Origin: Eriocheir sinensis
Taxonomy: Eukaryota > Arthropoda > Malacostraca > Decapoda > Varunidae
DNA length: 64,000 bases
Reading direction: 5' to 3'
Assembly (NCBI RefSeq): GCF_024679095.1
Contig: NW_026112142.1
Location: 314,501 to 378,500 of the forward strand
Shown: in pieces, positions 50,871-64,000 of the stretch
Numbering within the stretch: position 1 is the first letter of the stretch
Layout: every line of letters starts with the position of its first letter
Notes under the pieces: generated by a model
The model's input: only the letters and a program-made list of their open reading frames with translations
The model's database searches: none
What the model was told of the DNA's origin: nothing
Translations under genes and position numbers: made by a program

Positions 50871-51050
50871 AGGTAGAAAAAAAGAGTATCAAGGGCAGAC
50901 AGACAGACAGACAGACAGACAGAGAGAACTGATTTTGAAATCGACGAAAGTATGTTTTCATGTGTCACAGTTATGCAAGTTTTTCTCTTTCCCTTTCTCT
51001 TTGTTGAATGAATATATTTTTTTCCTGCAACTTTTTGAAGGCACGAAGCA

Positions 51051-51159
<109 letters not shown>

Positions 51160-51385
51160 TAAATCTATCTTTAAAAGTGGGGAGGGACGAAGGCGAGGAG
51201 GTGAAGAGAAAGGTGATGTTGTCATCTTTCTCTGAGGGGACGATTTTCACGCGAGAGGAAGAGAGGAGGAATGAAGGAAGGATGGGAAGAATAGGAAGAA
51301 AGGAGGAAGAGGAGGGAGGAGGAGGAGGAGGAAGCGAAATTGGACGTGTTTATTGTGACATGTATTCGTGTGAGGCGTGAGCGAA

Positions 51386-51534
<149 letters not shown>

Positions 51535-51826
51535 ACAAAGGAAGAACAAACAACAGCAGACCTGCTGGTCCTTACGAGGTTGTTTGTGACAAGCTACACT
51601 AACTATCTAATCAAAGGTGGAAGATGAAGGACAGCAAAGGCGAAGGCTCCTCCCCACCCCCCCATCCCTCCAGCCAAAGCTGGCAGGAAAGGATTAAAGA
51701 ACCATGCAGCATGGAAAAACTGCATGGAATTTATGTAGGAAAGAGGAAAGAACTACCATTACTGCTACCACTAACCGGGCGATAAAAGCGGACAAGGACA
51801 CCAGTATTCGAAAGAACTTAACGTTA

Positions 51827-54648
51827 TTACGACAATGAGTAATATCTTAGTTGCTGGTTGGATTCAAAACACTTGTCTAATCTATTCTTGAAGGCCGTAA
51901 CTGTTGTACTATCAACGACATCACAAGGTAGAGAGTTCCAAACATTAACAACTCGATTGAAGAAGTGTTTAGCTTCGTGCGACGAGAATCTTTTACCACT
52001 TATCTTCAAATTGTGATTTCTTCTTGTTCTATTTGATCGATCAATTGTAAAGTAATCTTCCGCATTAATATCACTGAATCCTTTGAACATTTTAAACACT
52101 TCTATTAGATCGCCTCGCATTCTTCGTTTTGATAGGCTGAATAAATTTACTTTTAAGCCTTTGTTCATATGACAAATTTCTCAACCTAGGAATCATCTTT
52201 GTTACTCTTCGTTGGACCCGTTCCAACTTTTCTATGTCTTTTCTGTAGTAGGGAGACCAAAACTGTACACAGTACTCTAGACGGGGTCGAACCAACGAAT
52301 TATACAGTTTTAATATTACTTTTTCCGATTTATTATTAAAGACTCGTCCGATGAAGCCAACCAATTTATTTGCAGTTTTAACTACCTCTGAACAATGCTG
52401 ACCGGGCTTTAAATCGCTTGATATAGTGATTCCAAGATCCTTTTCTTTACTTACTGCAGAAAGTTGTTGGCCATTCATTACGTACCGAACGCGATTGTTA
52501 TTTTTTCCGATGTGCAACACTTTACATTTCTCAACGTTAAATTTCATTTGCCATTGATTGGCCCAACGTGCAAGTCGATCTATATCTGATTGTAAAGCTT
52601 CTTCGTCGAGTATCGCAGTTACTTTACTAGCAATTTTGTGTCATCAGCAAATTTTGATACTTTGCAAGTGAGCCCATCATCGATATCATTAACATAAATT
52701 AAGAAGAGCATGGGGCCAAGCACTGATCCTTGAGGTACGCCGCTTTTGACATCGAGCCAGTTAGATGTAACACCGTTTAGAACTACTCTCTGTTTCCGCT
52801 CAGAGAGCCAGTCCGCAAGCCAATTGTGAATGTTACCCGAGATACCGTGCGCCAATAGTTTGCTGAGCAATCGTCGGTGGGGACCTTATCAAATGCCTTT
52901 TGAAAATCCAGATATATATCTACTGATCTGCTTTCATCGAACACCTCAAAAATATAATGAAACAAATCAAGTAAGTTAGTCAAACACGAACGTTTACTAC
53001 GGAAGCCATGTTGCGAATTATTTATTATATTATTTTCTTCGAAGAATTTCACCATATTGTCGCGAATGATAGTCTCCATTAACTTACAAACAATAGATGT
53101 CAGGCTAATTGGTCGATAGTTTCCTGGATGAGACTTGTCCCCCTTTTTGAAAATTGGTGTGACATTTGCAAGTTTATAATCCGACGGAACTTTTCCAGCT
53201 GTTAAAGATTTATTGAATATGATGGAGAGCGGTTTACAAATTTGATGTTTGATTTCTTTAAGACCCTAGGGTAGTTTTGTCTGGACCAGGAGCTTTGCTT
53301 ACTTTAATCTTTTCAATTGTGCGTAAAATGTCACTTTCTACGATGAGCACGCCACTTAACATCTTTTCGGTCCTTCTAACCTCCGGTGGTTGAGGTGATA
53401 AACAATCTTCGTCGGTAAATACGGATGCGAAAAAGTTATTTAGGATTGTAGCCATTTCATTTTCATCGTTCGTGTGGTTACCATTTTCATTAGCAAGCGG
53501 TCCGATACCACAAGTGAGTGACTTTTTATTATTTACATAGCTGAAAAATTCTTTAGGATTAGATTTACTTGTTTCCGCTGTATATTCTTCAAGATTTTTC
53601 TTGCTTCGTTTTATTAATTTCTTGGTTTCGCGGCGAATTCTGTCCAACTCTAGTTTGTCAGCCTCGCTCTGAGATGATATGTACCTACTGTATACGCGTT
53701 TTTTAAGAGATAGGCTATTTTGAATTTCGTTATTCCACCATTTGGGTTTCTTCTTAGAAGCTGAACGTCTGTTACGATAGGGTACGCATATGCTTATGGC
53801 ATTGTTCAATATTGTGGTGAAGTCCCCCCAAGATTTATCAATATCTGTTTCCGCCGTGATTTCAGTCCAGTCAGAATTATTTAGAATTGATCGGAGTCTT
53901 GCAAAATTCGCTCTCTGATAATCAGGCACCTTTTCTTTACTAGGAGTTACTTTACTTTCTTTCATATTGATGCTGAATGTGATTGTTCGGTGATCGCTAG
54001 AACTAAAAATTGGACCAACATTTATTTCGTTATCTAGATCAGCTGTCGTTGAAAAGATAAGGTCAAGTATATTATTTTCCCGAGTCGGTTCTTGAACGTG
54101 TTGATGTAAATCACTTTCTAGTAAATTTGTGTACAGGTCGAGCCCTGTATGACAGTTCAACGGTTCACCCCATCTTTCACTGGCAAGTTAAAGTCCCCAA
54201 CAATTACTGCCTCGCAACTGCTACTTGTTTCTAATAATAATTCACTTAATGCGTGGTCGATATCAAGAGTCTGCCTTGGCGGTCTGTAGATAAGTCCAAT
54301 TACTATTTTACGAGATTTATTTTTAATTTCAATGAAGACCGTGTCTACATTGGTTATAATATCTGTTTTCACGGATACTGGATGGAGAGAGTTGTGGATA
54401 TAAAAGATAACGCCTCCACCCTGTCTGTTCTCTCTTTCATGACTAAAAATGGTATAACCCGGTAATCTATATTCCGCAATGAAATCTCTATTTGAAGTGT
54501 CTATCCAAGATTCTGTGACTCTGATGATGTGATAATGATTTGTAGCTGCGAGGACTTCTAAGTCTTCAAATTTGTTACGTAGGCTACGAGCGTTTACATA
54601 GCAAGCTTTAATGTGATTCGAGTCGGGAGTTTTTCGGGTTGAGTGCAC
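51827..54648 (-). pseudogene. LINE H ORF2: endonuclease and RT, frameshifted
   Basis: Endonuclease: CYVNARSLRNKF, VTESWID, GGGVIFYI, LIYRPPRQ, VGDFNLPVK, then (new frame at about 54170) PTRENNILDLIF and SSSDHRTITF. RT: KAPGPDKT near 53290, [40 protein letters not shown] and KFADDTKLL (catalytic Asp-Asp). C-terminal region: LVRPRLEYCVQFWSP, RRVTKMIPRLR, RRMRGDLIEVF. Frame changes occur near 54170, 53270, 52860, 52610 and 52130. Domain order and spacing match copy A, but sequence similarity is moderate, marking a separate subfamily. Confidence 0.88.
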
Positions 54649-54650
54649 CT

Positions 54651-55878
54651 TTACGGTGGAGCTGCTGGTGTTCTCGCCTCCGCGTGTTTTGGCTTTCGAA
54701 GAGCCACTTGGTCACAGAGCAGCCTCCCGAAACGGGCTGCTCCAACAGGGTTTAAGTGAATGCCATCAGGAAGGAAAAAGTCCGAATCGTAGTTAAAATT
54801 GTTCCACAAGTTAGCGAACTGGACGTTTTCTTGTGAGCAAAGGGACTGAAGTCTGTTGTTTGTGCTGAAGGCCTTACTGTAAAAGCTAGATTCGGCACCG
54901 ACCCTCGGGAGGATTCCTGAGATTATGATGTTACTGGCATCCGTTTTACGTTTATACTGCTTGATCATGCGGCGGTATTTCTCAAGCAGTTCCTCAGAAA
55001 GGGTTGTCTTTACGTCATTTGTCCCCGCGTGAATGACAAAGAGGGTGTTTCGGTCGGCATTTTTGTGACATCATCGCACGCTGCGGTGATGTCGTCCAGT
55101 CTGGCACCTGGACAGCAGTAACGTTTACTGCGGCCGTTTGATGAACGACCACAGAACTCAACCAGCTGGCCACGCACCATGGAGTCCCCAACTAGGCGAG
55201 TCTCGAACTCATCCTCCATGGTGTCTGCCAGCACCTGGAACCTATTGAAGGTAGTGGGGGTCAGTAAATCCTTGGTTGCCTGCTTCGGTTTGGCTCCATT
55301 CCTTACAGGTTGGAACCCGACATCCTGTGAAGCAGGAAGAGGAGCGTTAAGTGGGGCAGGCTGGAAGTTGTCCTGTGAGGCAGGCTGGGAGTTAGCCTGT
55401 GAAGCAGGCTGGGGGTTAGCCTGTGAGGCAGGCTGGGGGTCAGCTTTGAGGCAGGCTGGCGGTTGTTCTGTGAGGCAGGCCGGGGGTTAGCCTGTGAGGC
55501 AGGCTGGGGGTTAGCCTGTGAGGCAGGCTGGGGGTTAGCCTGTGAGGCAGGCTGGGGGTTAGCCTGTGAGGCAGGCTGGGAGTCAACCTGTGAGGCAGGT
55601 AACACGTCCTCCCGTGAAGCAGGAGGGTCGTCTGGAGAGGGCACAGTCTCAGTGGAGGGCCTCTCCACCATCGATAGTGGAGTCACTGCCACATTTGTTA
55701 AAACAAATTCCTGAAGGGCTACAAATTTCTTTTCAAGATCATTGTGCTTGACTTTCCACTCAGTCACAGCCTTCTGTAGATGTAATCTTTGAACGCAGAG
55801 GCGGCAAGTTTTACTCAGCTGGAAGAACTGAGCTGCAAAACGTCCGGGACAGACGTCACACTTAAGGTTCGAAGGCAT
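54651..55878 (-). pseudogene. LINE H ORF1: zinc motif, PASQ repeat linker, SGNH hydrolase
   Basis: Start at ATG 55878 (MPSNLKC). Residues 7-34 contain CDVC and CRLC, then a helix rich in charged residues. The linker is a 24-bp tandem repeat encoding QPASQANP units. A base loss within it near 55447 shifts the frame, so the downstream linker reads as LTPSLPHR-type peptide instead. The SGNH domain follows in another frame: RLVGDSMVRGQL near 55195 (block I), HAGTND-like text near 55025 and PDGIHLNPV near 54755 (block V). A second frameshift lies near 55060. Same architecture as A and D but broken. Confidence 0.85.
55345..55605 (+). repeat. 24-bp coding minisatellite in LINE H ORF1
   Basis: About ten units of a 24-bp repeat with the core GAGGCAGGCTGGGGGTTAGC (plus strand), some shortened. 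In the ORF1 frame (minus) it encodes QPASQANP. Confidence 0.85.
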
Positions 55879-55880
55879 TG

Positions 55881-56800
55881 TTAGAATTTTAAGCGAGTTA
55901 ACAGTTTGGGCAAATATTAAAAGCGCTTTCGAAATACTTTAAATTGTGACCATAAATTGAATTGTATAAAAATTGTGCATGGAAACTAGATACTGCTGTG
56001 TTAGATGCCTCCAACACTGGGAGTTCGCTCCCACAGGGTCTTGAAAACGCCTCAAAGACCAATCGCTTGTCCTGAGCCTCGGTCACGAGATAGACTTTCA
56101 CAACCCGGCGCTTTTCAGCTATTGTCCTCAAAGTTTTGTCCCATAGCACGGGGCCGGCGTAGTCACACAGAGCAGAGCTGGCAAGGGAGGAGAGGAACCA
56201 GCAATTCGTTCCCACTTTCCGAAACGTCTAACCCAACTCTGCGACCCTTTCGAGGCCTGGCCAGTGGCACCTGTCACCAGGTGTTCTCCACCAACTCTAG
56301 AGAGTATCAGACGCCCTTCCTGAGAGACCAAAAGACTGAAATATTCCTTGAGTATAAGATAAACCCTCAGAAACTCCACCTAGAAGCCGGGAGGTACAAC
56401 CTCAAATGGCCCACGGAAGATATCTCTTTCAGGAGAAAAAAAAAAAAAAAAAAAACAAGAACCAGCTGTTATGCAGAATAGAGATGGGAGTACCGTCGAT
56501 AGAGGGGAGGGACGGGGAGCTCACACCGACAACTGGTTCCCAGGGAGGCTTTTATTAGTGTAGAGGTCGCCACACTCCTCTACACCGCAGGCCTAAATAA
56601 TTAGGCACGGTCCAGCTGACTAGGACCCTGGAACTCCAGCCATTGTCTCATAAAGAGATCCTCTGCCTGCAGTCCAATCCACCACTGCTGCTGCCCAGAG
56701 GCTTCACCGTGACCCTGGCACGGGAGACAGATCAGGTATTACACCTTGTCCAAGGGTGACCTGAGACTATGCAGGGCAGGGACGTCTAGTTCCCTGAGGT
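55881..56800. other. Unassigned; may include the LINE H 5' UTR
   Basis: Mixed, moderately GC-rich text with an A run at 56434-56454. An open frame of 158 codons (56005-56481, plus) and one of 105 (56215-55898, minus) overlap here; neither has a recognisable domain. Position directly upstream of ORF1 of LINE H suggests 5' UTR for at least part. Confidence 0.35.
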
Positions 56801-58284
56801 GAAAACAATTCACCCGCATACCCGGAAGGAGGGGAAGAGGAGGTGGAGGAAGAGGAGAAGATTGAAGGGAAAATGTATTGGGAGTGCTAGAGTTGAAAGG
56901 GGAGAAGGAGGAAGATTAAGATATACAAAGAAGAGGAGAAGAAGAGGAATGAAGAAAATGAAAAGTCGGAGGGGTCAGTTAGTGAAATAGAGAGAGAGGA
57001 AAACCAAAATGAAAAAGGAAGTGATATGAAGATAAAACTGAATAACACAAAGAAAACGAGGGAAAAATTGAAATAAAGAAGAGGGAGAGAAGAGGAAACG
57101 TAAAGTAAGAAAAGTTGAAAGTGAAGAAAATGGGAAACCAAAAAAAAAGAGGAACAGACAAAGAGGATGAAGAGGGGAAGATGACAGACCGATATACGAC
57201 AAAAAGAGGATGGTGAAACAAAATGGAAGAGATTAAAGCAATTTAAGAAGAGAGTGGGTGAGACTGCAAGGAGAAGAGGAAAAGGAGAAGGAAGGGGAGA
57301 GAGTGGCAGTCAGACGAGGGGAATTAAGAAAAGGATGGAGAGGCAGCAAGGAGAGGAGAGGAGAGGGGAAGAAGAGAGGAGAGAGGCATTGAGATGAGGG
57401 GTCGCGTGATGCTGGGGCCGCAATGAGGGGAAGGAGGGTGGCAGATGGGGATTGTCTAGGCAGTTTTGCAATAAGTGAGGGGAAGGGAGGGGAGGCGAGG
57501 AGGAAAGATGAGATGAGGTAAGGAGGTAGAGAAAGAGTAGAACATGTGGGAAAGAAGGGAGGAAAATGAGAAGAGTAAGAGAAAAATAAGTAGAGAAGAA
57601 GGGAGGGGAAAGGCAGGCTGGAAAGATATAATGAGAGATTGTTAGATGGAAGGAGGCAGAGAAAAGTTAAACAAGTAGAAAAGAAGGGACAGGAAAAGCC
57701 AAGGAGGAAAAACGAGAGGAAGGAAATATAGAAGAACGATGGAAGAAACTAGAGGATGGGGAATGAAACGGTGGATGATGCAGGAGAGGAATGGAGAAGT
57801 GAGGAAAAACTGGGTAGGAATTTAATAAAGAAAGGAAAACGGGAGGAAAAGAAAGTACTGAAGAAAAGTAGACTGATATACAAAAGGAAAATACAAGAAT
57901 GGAATAACAGAAAAGTAGGAAACCAAACTACGGAGGCAGAAAGACTTGGGGAATGGAGGAGGAAGAGATAACGTAAAAAAAATGTTCCAATAATACTACG
58001 CAAAGAGAAACAATGATTAGAAAATGGAATAAAAGAGAATCTAACAGAGAGAGAGAAAAAGAGCGTACTCAGAGATAGAGAAAACAAACGGGAGGAGATG
58101 ATGAAGAAAAATAAAAGGCAAACCGGGCATGAAGGGAGAGGAGGAGGAGGAGGATGACTTGAGGTAAGGAAGTGGAGGAAAGAAATGAGGGAAGAAAAGG
58201 AAGCGGAAGTTTGAGAAAGTTTTGTTGAAGTATTAGTTAGAGATAGGAGGGAAAACTACCGTGAGGGGAAAGAAGGACAGGTTT
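56801..58284 (+). repeat. Purine tract
   Basis: About 1.5 kb of A/G-rich text (GGAAGAGG, GAGAAGAGG runs). No genes. A short (TAG)n follows at 58285-58317. Confidence 0.75.
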
Positions 58285-58316
<32 letters not shown>

Positions 58317-58385
58317 ACTTGCTGTAATAGTAGTAGTTGATGTTGTTATGATAGTAGTAGTAACAGAGGGAGCACCAGTAGTTTA

Positions 58386-58965
58386 TGGGGAGGCGTTGGC
58401 TGAATGGATAGCGTGGCGGCGCCGCGTTCGGGACGACGCGAGCTCAATCCCCGACCGGTGCCACCAAGCTGGGATTTTTCAGCCGCCGCCGAGTGGCTTA
58501 GAACTACCCACATGCTGTCCAAAAGACCACCTATCAACCCGGACTCTAGATTCTAGGATTAAAGATGAGCTCCGAGAGGGCAGCACGAGCCAATGCAAGA
58601 TGGCGCCACTATAAACACTCGCCTGCGCCAGAACGGGCTGGGCCGACCATCAGGCCCCACCGGGAAGAAGCCTTGGGCCGACCATCAGGCCCCACCGGGA
58701 AGAAGCCTTGGGCCGACCATCAGGCCCCACCGGGAAGAAGCCAGCGACCAGGATCCACCAGGAAGAAGCCTTGGACCGACCATCAGGCCCCACCGGGAAG
58801 AAGCCTTGGGCCGACCATCAGGATCCACCAGGAAGAAGCCTTGGACCGACCATCAGGATCCACCGGGAAGAAGCCTTGGACCAACCATCAGGATCCACCG
58901 GGAAGAAGCCTACCGGCGCAATACGCCACGACGTAAAAAAAGAAAGAAAAGAAAAAAAAAAAGTA
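58386..58965 (+). mobile_element. tRNA-derived SINE, family 1, with expanded VNTR
   Basis: The head GGCGTTGGCTGAATGGATAGC (A-box-like), B-box-like GAGCTCAATCCC, and the same body as the copies at 47817 and 48306. The 3' part holds eight units of a 35-bp module (58640-58912), then CGGCGCAATACGCC and an A-rich tail. Extended open frames across the VNTR and the TA run are artefacts. Confidence 0.8.
58640..58912 (+). repeat. 35-bp VNTR, eight units, inside the SINE
   Basis: Units with the core CCGACCATCAGGCCCCACC and GGGAAGAAGCC start at 58640, 58675, 58710, 58745 (short, 28 bp), 58773, 58808, 58843 and 58878. Later units carry GGATCC in place of GGCCCC. Sister SINEs carry one or two units. Confidence 0.9.
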
Positions 58966-58973
58966 CAGCAATA

Positions 58974-60255
<1,282 letters not shown>

Positions 60256-60621
60256 GGCTTTTATTTATATAATTATAGTGTTACTGACTATTTTTAATAT
60301 TAATCAATTTTAGTTATTTCATTATTTTTTACTTAATTATTTACAGTCATTTTTATTATTTTATAATATCATTATTAATTATTATTTTATTATTTATCTT
60401 CCCATTTATTTTGTGCTATTCATATATTCTTTGCAGCGTATTCTTTTATTTTTCACACCCTCCCCGGCCCCTCCCAGCCCGAGGTGAAGCATTACTTTTT
60501 TTTTTTTTTTACCACTCCTCGTCCTCGTCATCTTCACCTTATATTTCTTTCCCTTTTCCTTTGCACTCACACGAGTGTGTACATGTCTGTCTGTGCCCTT
60601 GGGCAAGTTAGTCGGTTAGTT

Positions 60622-62132
<1,511 letters not shown>

Positions 62133-62134
62133 TA

Positions 62135-62347
62135 AAGTCTGTTCACTTAAGTCCGACCCAAGCTGACAACATAAGCCTAAGTGTGTTTGCAAGCTGAGTG
62201 CTGATTGGCTACTGCTTTGGCTTCCAAGTTTTCTTTAACCTCAGTCTGTGTTTATCTCACGCAGCACTTCATGGTAATCTGCACTGTACTTACGAAGACG
62301 CTTGGGTTTATGTTCTCAGCTTGGGTCAGACTTAAGTGAACAGACTA
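62135..62347. mobile_element. MITE, 213 bp, ~50-bp terminal inverted repeats, TA target
   Basis: The ends share AGTCTGTTCACTTAAGTC, then (after one mismatch) GACCCAAGCTGA, then AACATAA, in inverted orientation over about 50 bp with roughly seven mismatches. TA flanks both sides (62133-62134 and 62348-62349), the target of Tc1/mariner transposases. No coding capacity. Confidence 0.85.
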
Positions 62348-62349
62348 TA

Positions 62350-64000
62350 GTGAAAGAAACAATGAAGCAGGGAAGTGCAGTCATGGCGAGTGTAGGAAGA
62401 GAAACAGACAAAGAGCCATGGAAAGTGAAGGAAGAGAAAGAGACTGAAAGGAGTGGATGAGGTAGATAAAATTACAGTCAGAGAAGGAAAGGCGGACGAA
62501 GAGATGGAATGAAGCAATGAAGGAAACGATGGCGAGGAGAGTGAGAAGAGAGGCTGGTACACTAAATTAGGATAGTGAGGGAGAGAGTGAGGAGAAAGGA
62601 TGGGAAGAGTAAAGAAGATGAAGGGAAACGAGAGAGTGAGTCAGAGAAACGTTATGAAAGGAAGGAAGGAAAGGAAATAATGGTGAAGGGGAGGGTAAGA
62701 AGGGAAGCTGGCAGACGAAACGAGGAAATGAGGCAGGCGATACAGGGTGAAGGATGGAAAGGAAGGGAGGATGAAGGGAGGAAGTGTAGCGCGGAGACAA
62801 ACTTTTAGTGAGGAAAAAAGAAGGAAGGCAATGAGGCTGACAAAGATGACAGAGAGGGAGAGAGGGAGCGAGGTGAAGCCATCGTGACGGGACTGAGAGA
62901 CGCAGGAAAAACGAGCAAGAAAGTATGTAAATGTGAGTATGTTCGGACAGCCGTGAAGAAATATATAAACTTATCGAGTGTGAAGAAGGAAAATAAAACG
63001 GTGGCGCAGAAAAAGAACGTGTGAGGAATTCGGAACTGTACATGTAAGAAGACACGCAGGTTATGCCTCACCTGTCGATCTTATAATATATTTCACTTCA
63101 TTATTCAGTTTCCTTATCCATTCATTGTTTGCGTGGTACACTTTCCGTCAACACCTTTATTTCTTTTTCATTGCATCTCGTTATCCCTTTTCCTCTCATT
63201 CTTATAACGTATTTCCATTTCATTATTATTTCACTTCCCTTTATTTCACTCCCTTATTCCCTTTCATTCACTTAGTTTCACTCCCTTTATTTATTTATTC
63301 TTTATATTTTTCCTCTTTTCTTATCTATTTATCCATTACGTATAGTTATTATACTTCCATTCCATCATTACTTCACTCCCTTGTTATTACTATTACCTCG
63401 TTAACGGCGGGCATCAATTCATCAGTTCCGTTGCTGTTCGTATTTCCCGCGAACGCATTTCTGTTCCTTATTTCTCGCCGCCTTGCGTCGCGTTCATCGT
63501 TTCCATTCCGCGCAACGAGGAGCAAAGCGGCGCGGCGGCGAGGGAACGACTGTTCTTTGCCTTCGTTTCGGCGGATAACTATAATTTCATTTATTGCGGC
63601 GGGCGACGCGCCGGGCTGGCCATGTTGATGTCGTCACTGGTTTGGCGGCGAGTGGGTGTGTGGGGCATGGGATTATGGGGTGTTAGAGGGTCGCGTGGGG
63701 CATGGAAGAGTGGGTGTGGGGATGGTAGAGGGTGTAAGGGAGTGTAAATATGGGAAAAGATGTGGAGAGTACTGTGTGGGTGTGGCAGGGTGTTTTTCAG
63801 TTTCTCTCGCTCTCTCTCGCTATCTCTCTCAAATTTGGGTTCCATTATATTCTGAACTGATCAGAATTCGAATCCATTTTTTCCAATTCCAATCAGTGCT
63901 AATATTATTATAATTGAGTTCCACGAAGGAGCATCAAGGGAAAAAATTGAAATAGGTCCACACAAAGTCGCCTCGATGAGCAGACATGGATATGAAAAAT
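62350..64000. other. Non-coding; purine-rich, pyrimidine-rich, then a CpG-rich patch
   Basis: 62350-63010 is A/G-rich. 63080-63400 is T/C-rich with TTTATTTC text. 63470-63660 is CpG-rich and might be a promoter, but no coding exon is recognised. 63650-63790 is G/T-rich (GTGGGG runs). Confidence 0.5.

Larger units (their letters stand above)
51545..55880 (-). mobile_element. CR1/L2-type LINE, nearly full length (copy H), second subfamily
   Basis: Minus-strand order is ORF1 (55878-54651), ORF2 (54648-51827), then a 3' UTR of about 280 bp. ORF1 and ORF2 are nearly contiguous. The 3' end near 51545-51590 has a GACC-AGCA-GGTC hairpin-like segment and runs into (TC)n in its own sense. The 3' UTR matches fragment L at 933-1241. 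Copy I at 24120 is its closest relative. Its 5' UTR should lie above 55880 but was not delimited. Confidence 0.85.

Noticed and set aside
56005..56481. 158-codon frame as a host gene
   Set aside because: No recognisable domain, overlaps an open frame on the other strand, and lies where the LINE H 5' UTR is expected.

Overview
Overall character. This window reads as nuclear DNA of an arthropod, most likely a decapod crustacean. The reasons are: extremely dense, long dinucleotide microsatellites ((GA)n, (CA)n, (TA)n); a degenerate interstitial array of CCTAA/TTAGG, the arthropod telomere pentamer; many CR1/L2-type non-LTR retrotransposons whose ORF1 carries an SGNH-hydrolase domain; a Ty3/gypsy element with an env-like gene; and tRNA-derived SINEs. 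No host protein-coding gene can be supported. Every long, credible coding region belongs to a mobile element. The species call is an inference; other arthropods are possible.

Layout. 0.2-2 kb: a diverged ~145-bp repeat array split by two decayed LINE 3' ends. 2-4.8 kb: unique-looking DNA with a weak candidate promoter and first exon. 4.8-10.6 kb: a nearly complete CR1-like LINE (copy A) whose ORF1 is split by a nested LINE fragment (J) and whose ORF2 has one nonsense codon. It is followed by a truncated copy (B, to 12.5 kb) and a LINE tail (M). 12.9-17.3 kb: simple repeats and non-coding DNA with CRE-like palindromes. 17.3-23.45 kb: a minus-strand gypsy/errantivirus-like element (gag remnant, PR, RT, RNase H, IN, env-like) with a 777-bp TTAA-flanked DNA transposon inside pol. 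24.1-25.9 kb: a LINE fragment (I) interrupted by a 323-bp TTAA-flanked element. 25.9-39 kb: kilobase-scale purine/pyrimidine tracts, very long microsatellites, a ~200-bp satellite, a telomere-like array, LINE fragment F and a tRNA-derived SINE. 39.3-45 kb: an almost complete LINE (D) with a 25-bp minisatellite upstream and a frameshift-riddled ORF2. 46.2-47.3 kb: LINE E, with an internal deletion, lying in a TCC microsatellite. 47.8-48.7 kb: two SINEs. 48.9-50.9 kb: LINE G (minus). 51.5-55.9 kb: LINE H (minus, a different subfamily). 58.4-59 kb: a SINE with an expanded 35-bp VNTR, abutting a 228-bp (TA)n. 62.1-62.35 kb: a 213-bp Tc1/mariner-like MITE. The rest is purine-rich or AT-rich non-coding DNA.

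How the parts fit. The LINE copies share one architecture: an N-terminal Cx2C...Cx2C motif, a linker built from tandem repeats (different in each subfamily), an SGNH hydrolase, then ORF2 with AP-type endonuclease and RT, a small 3' hairpin and an 8-bp tandem tail. Several tails run directly into TCC or polypyrimidine tracts, which suggests a link between insertion and microsatellites. The nested insertions give a readable relative history, and three of them leave precise target sites (GAA, TTAA, TTAA).
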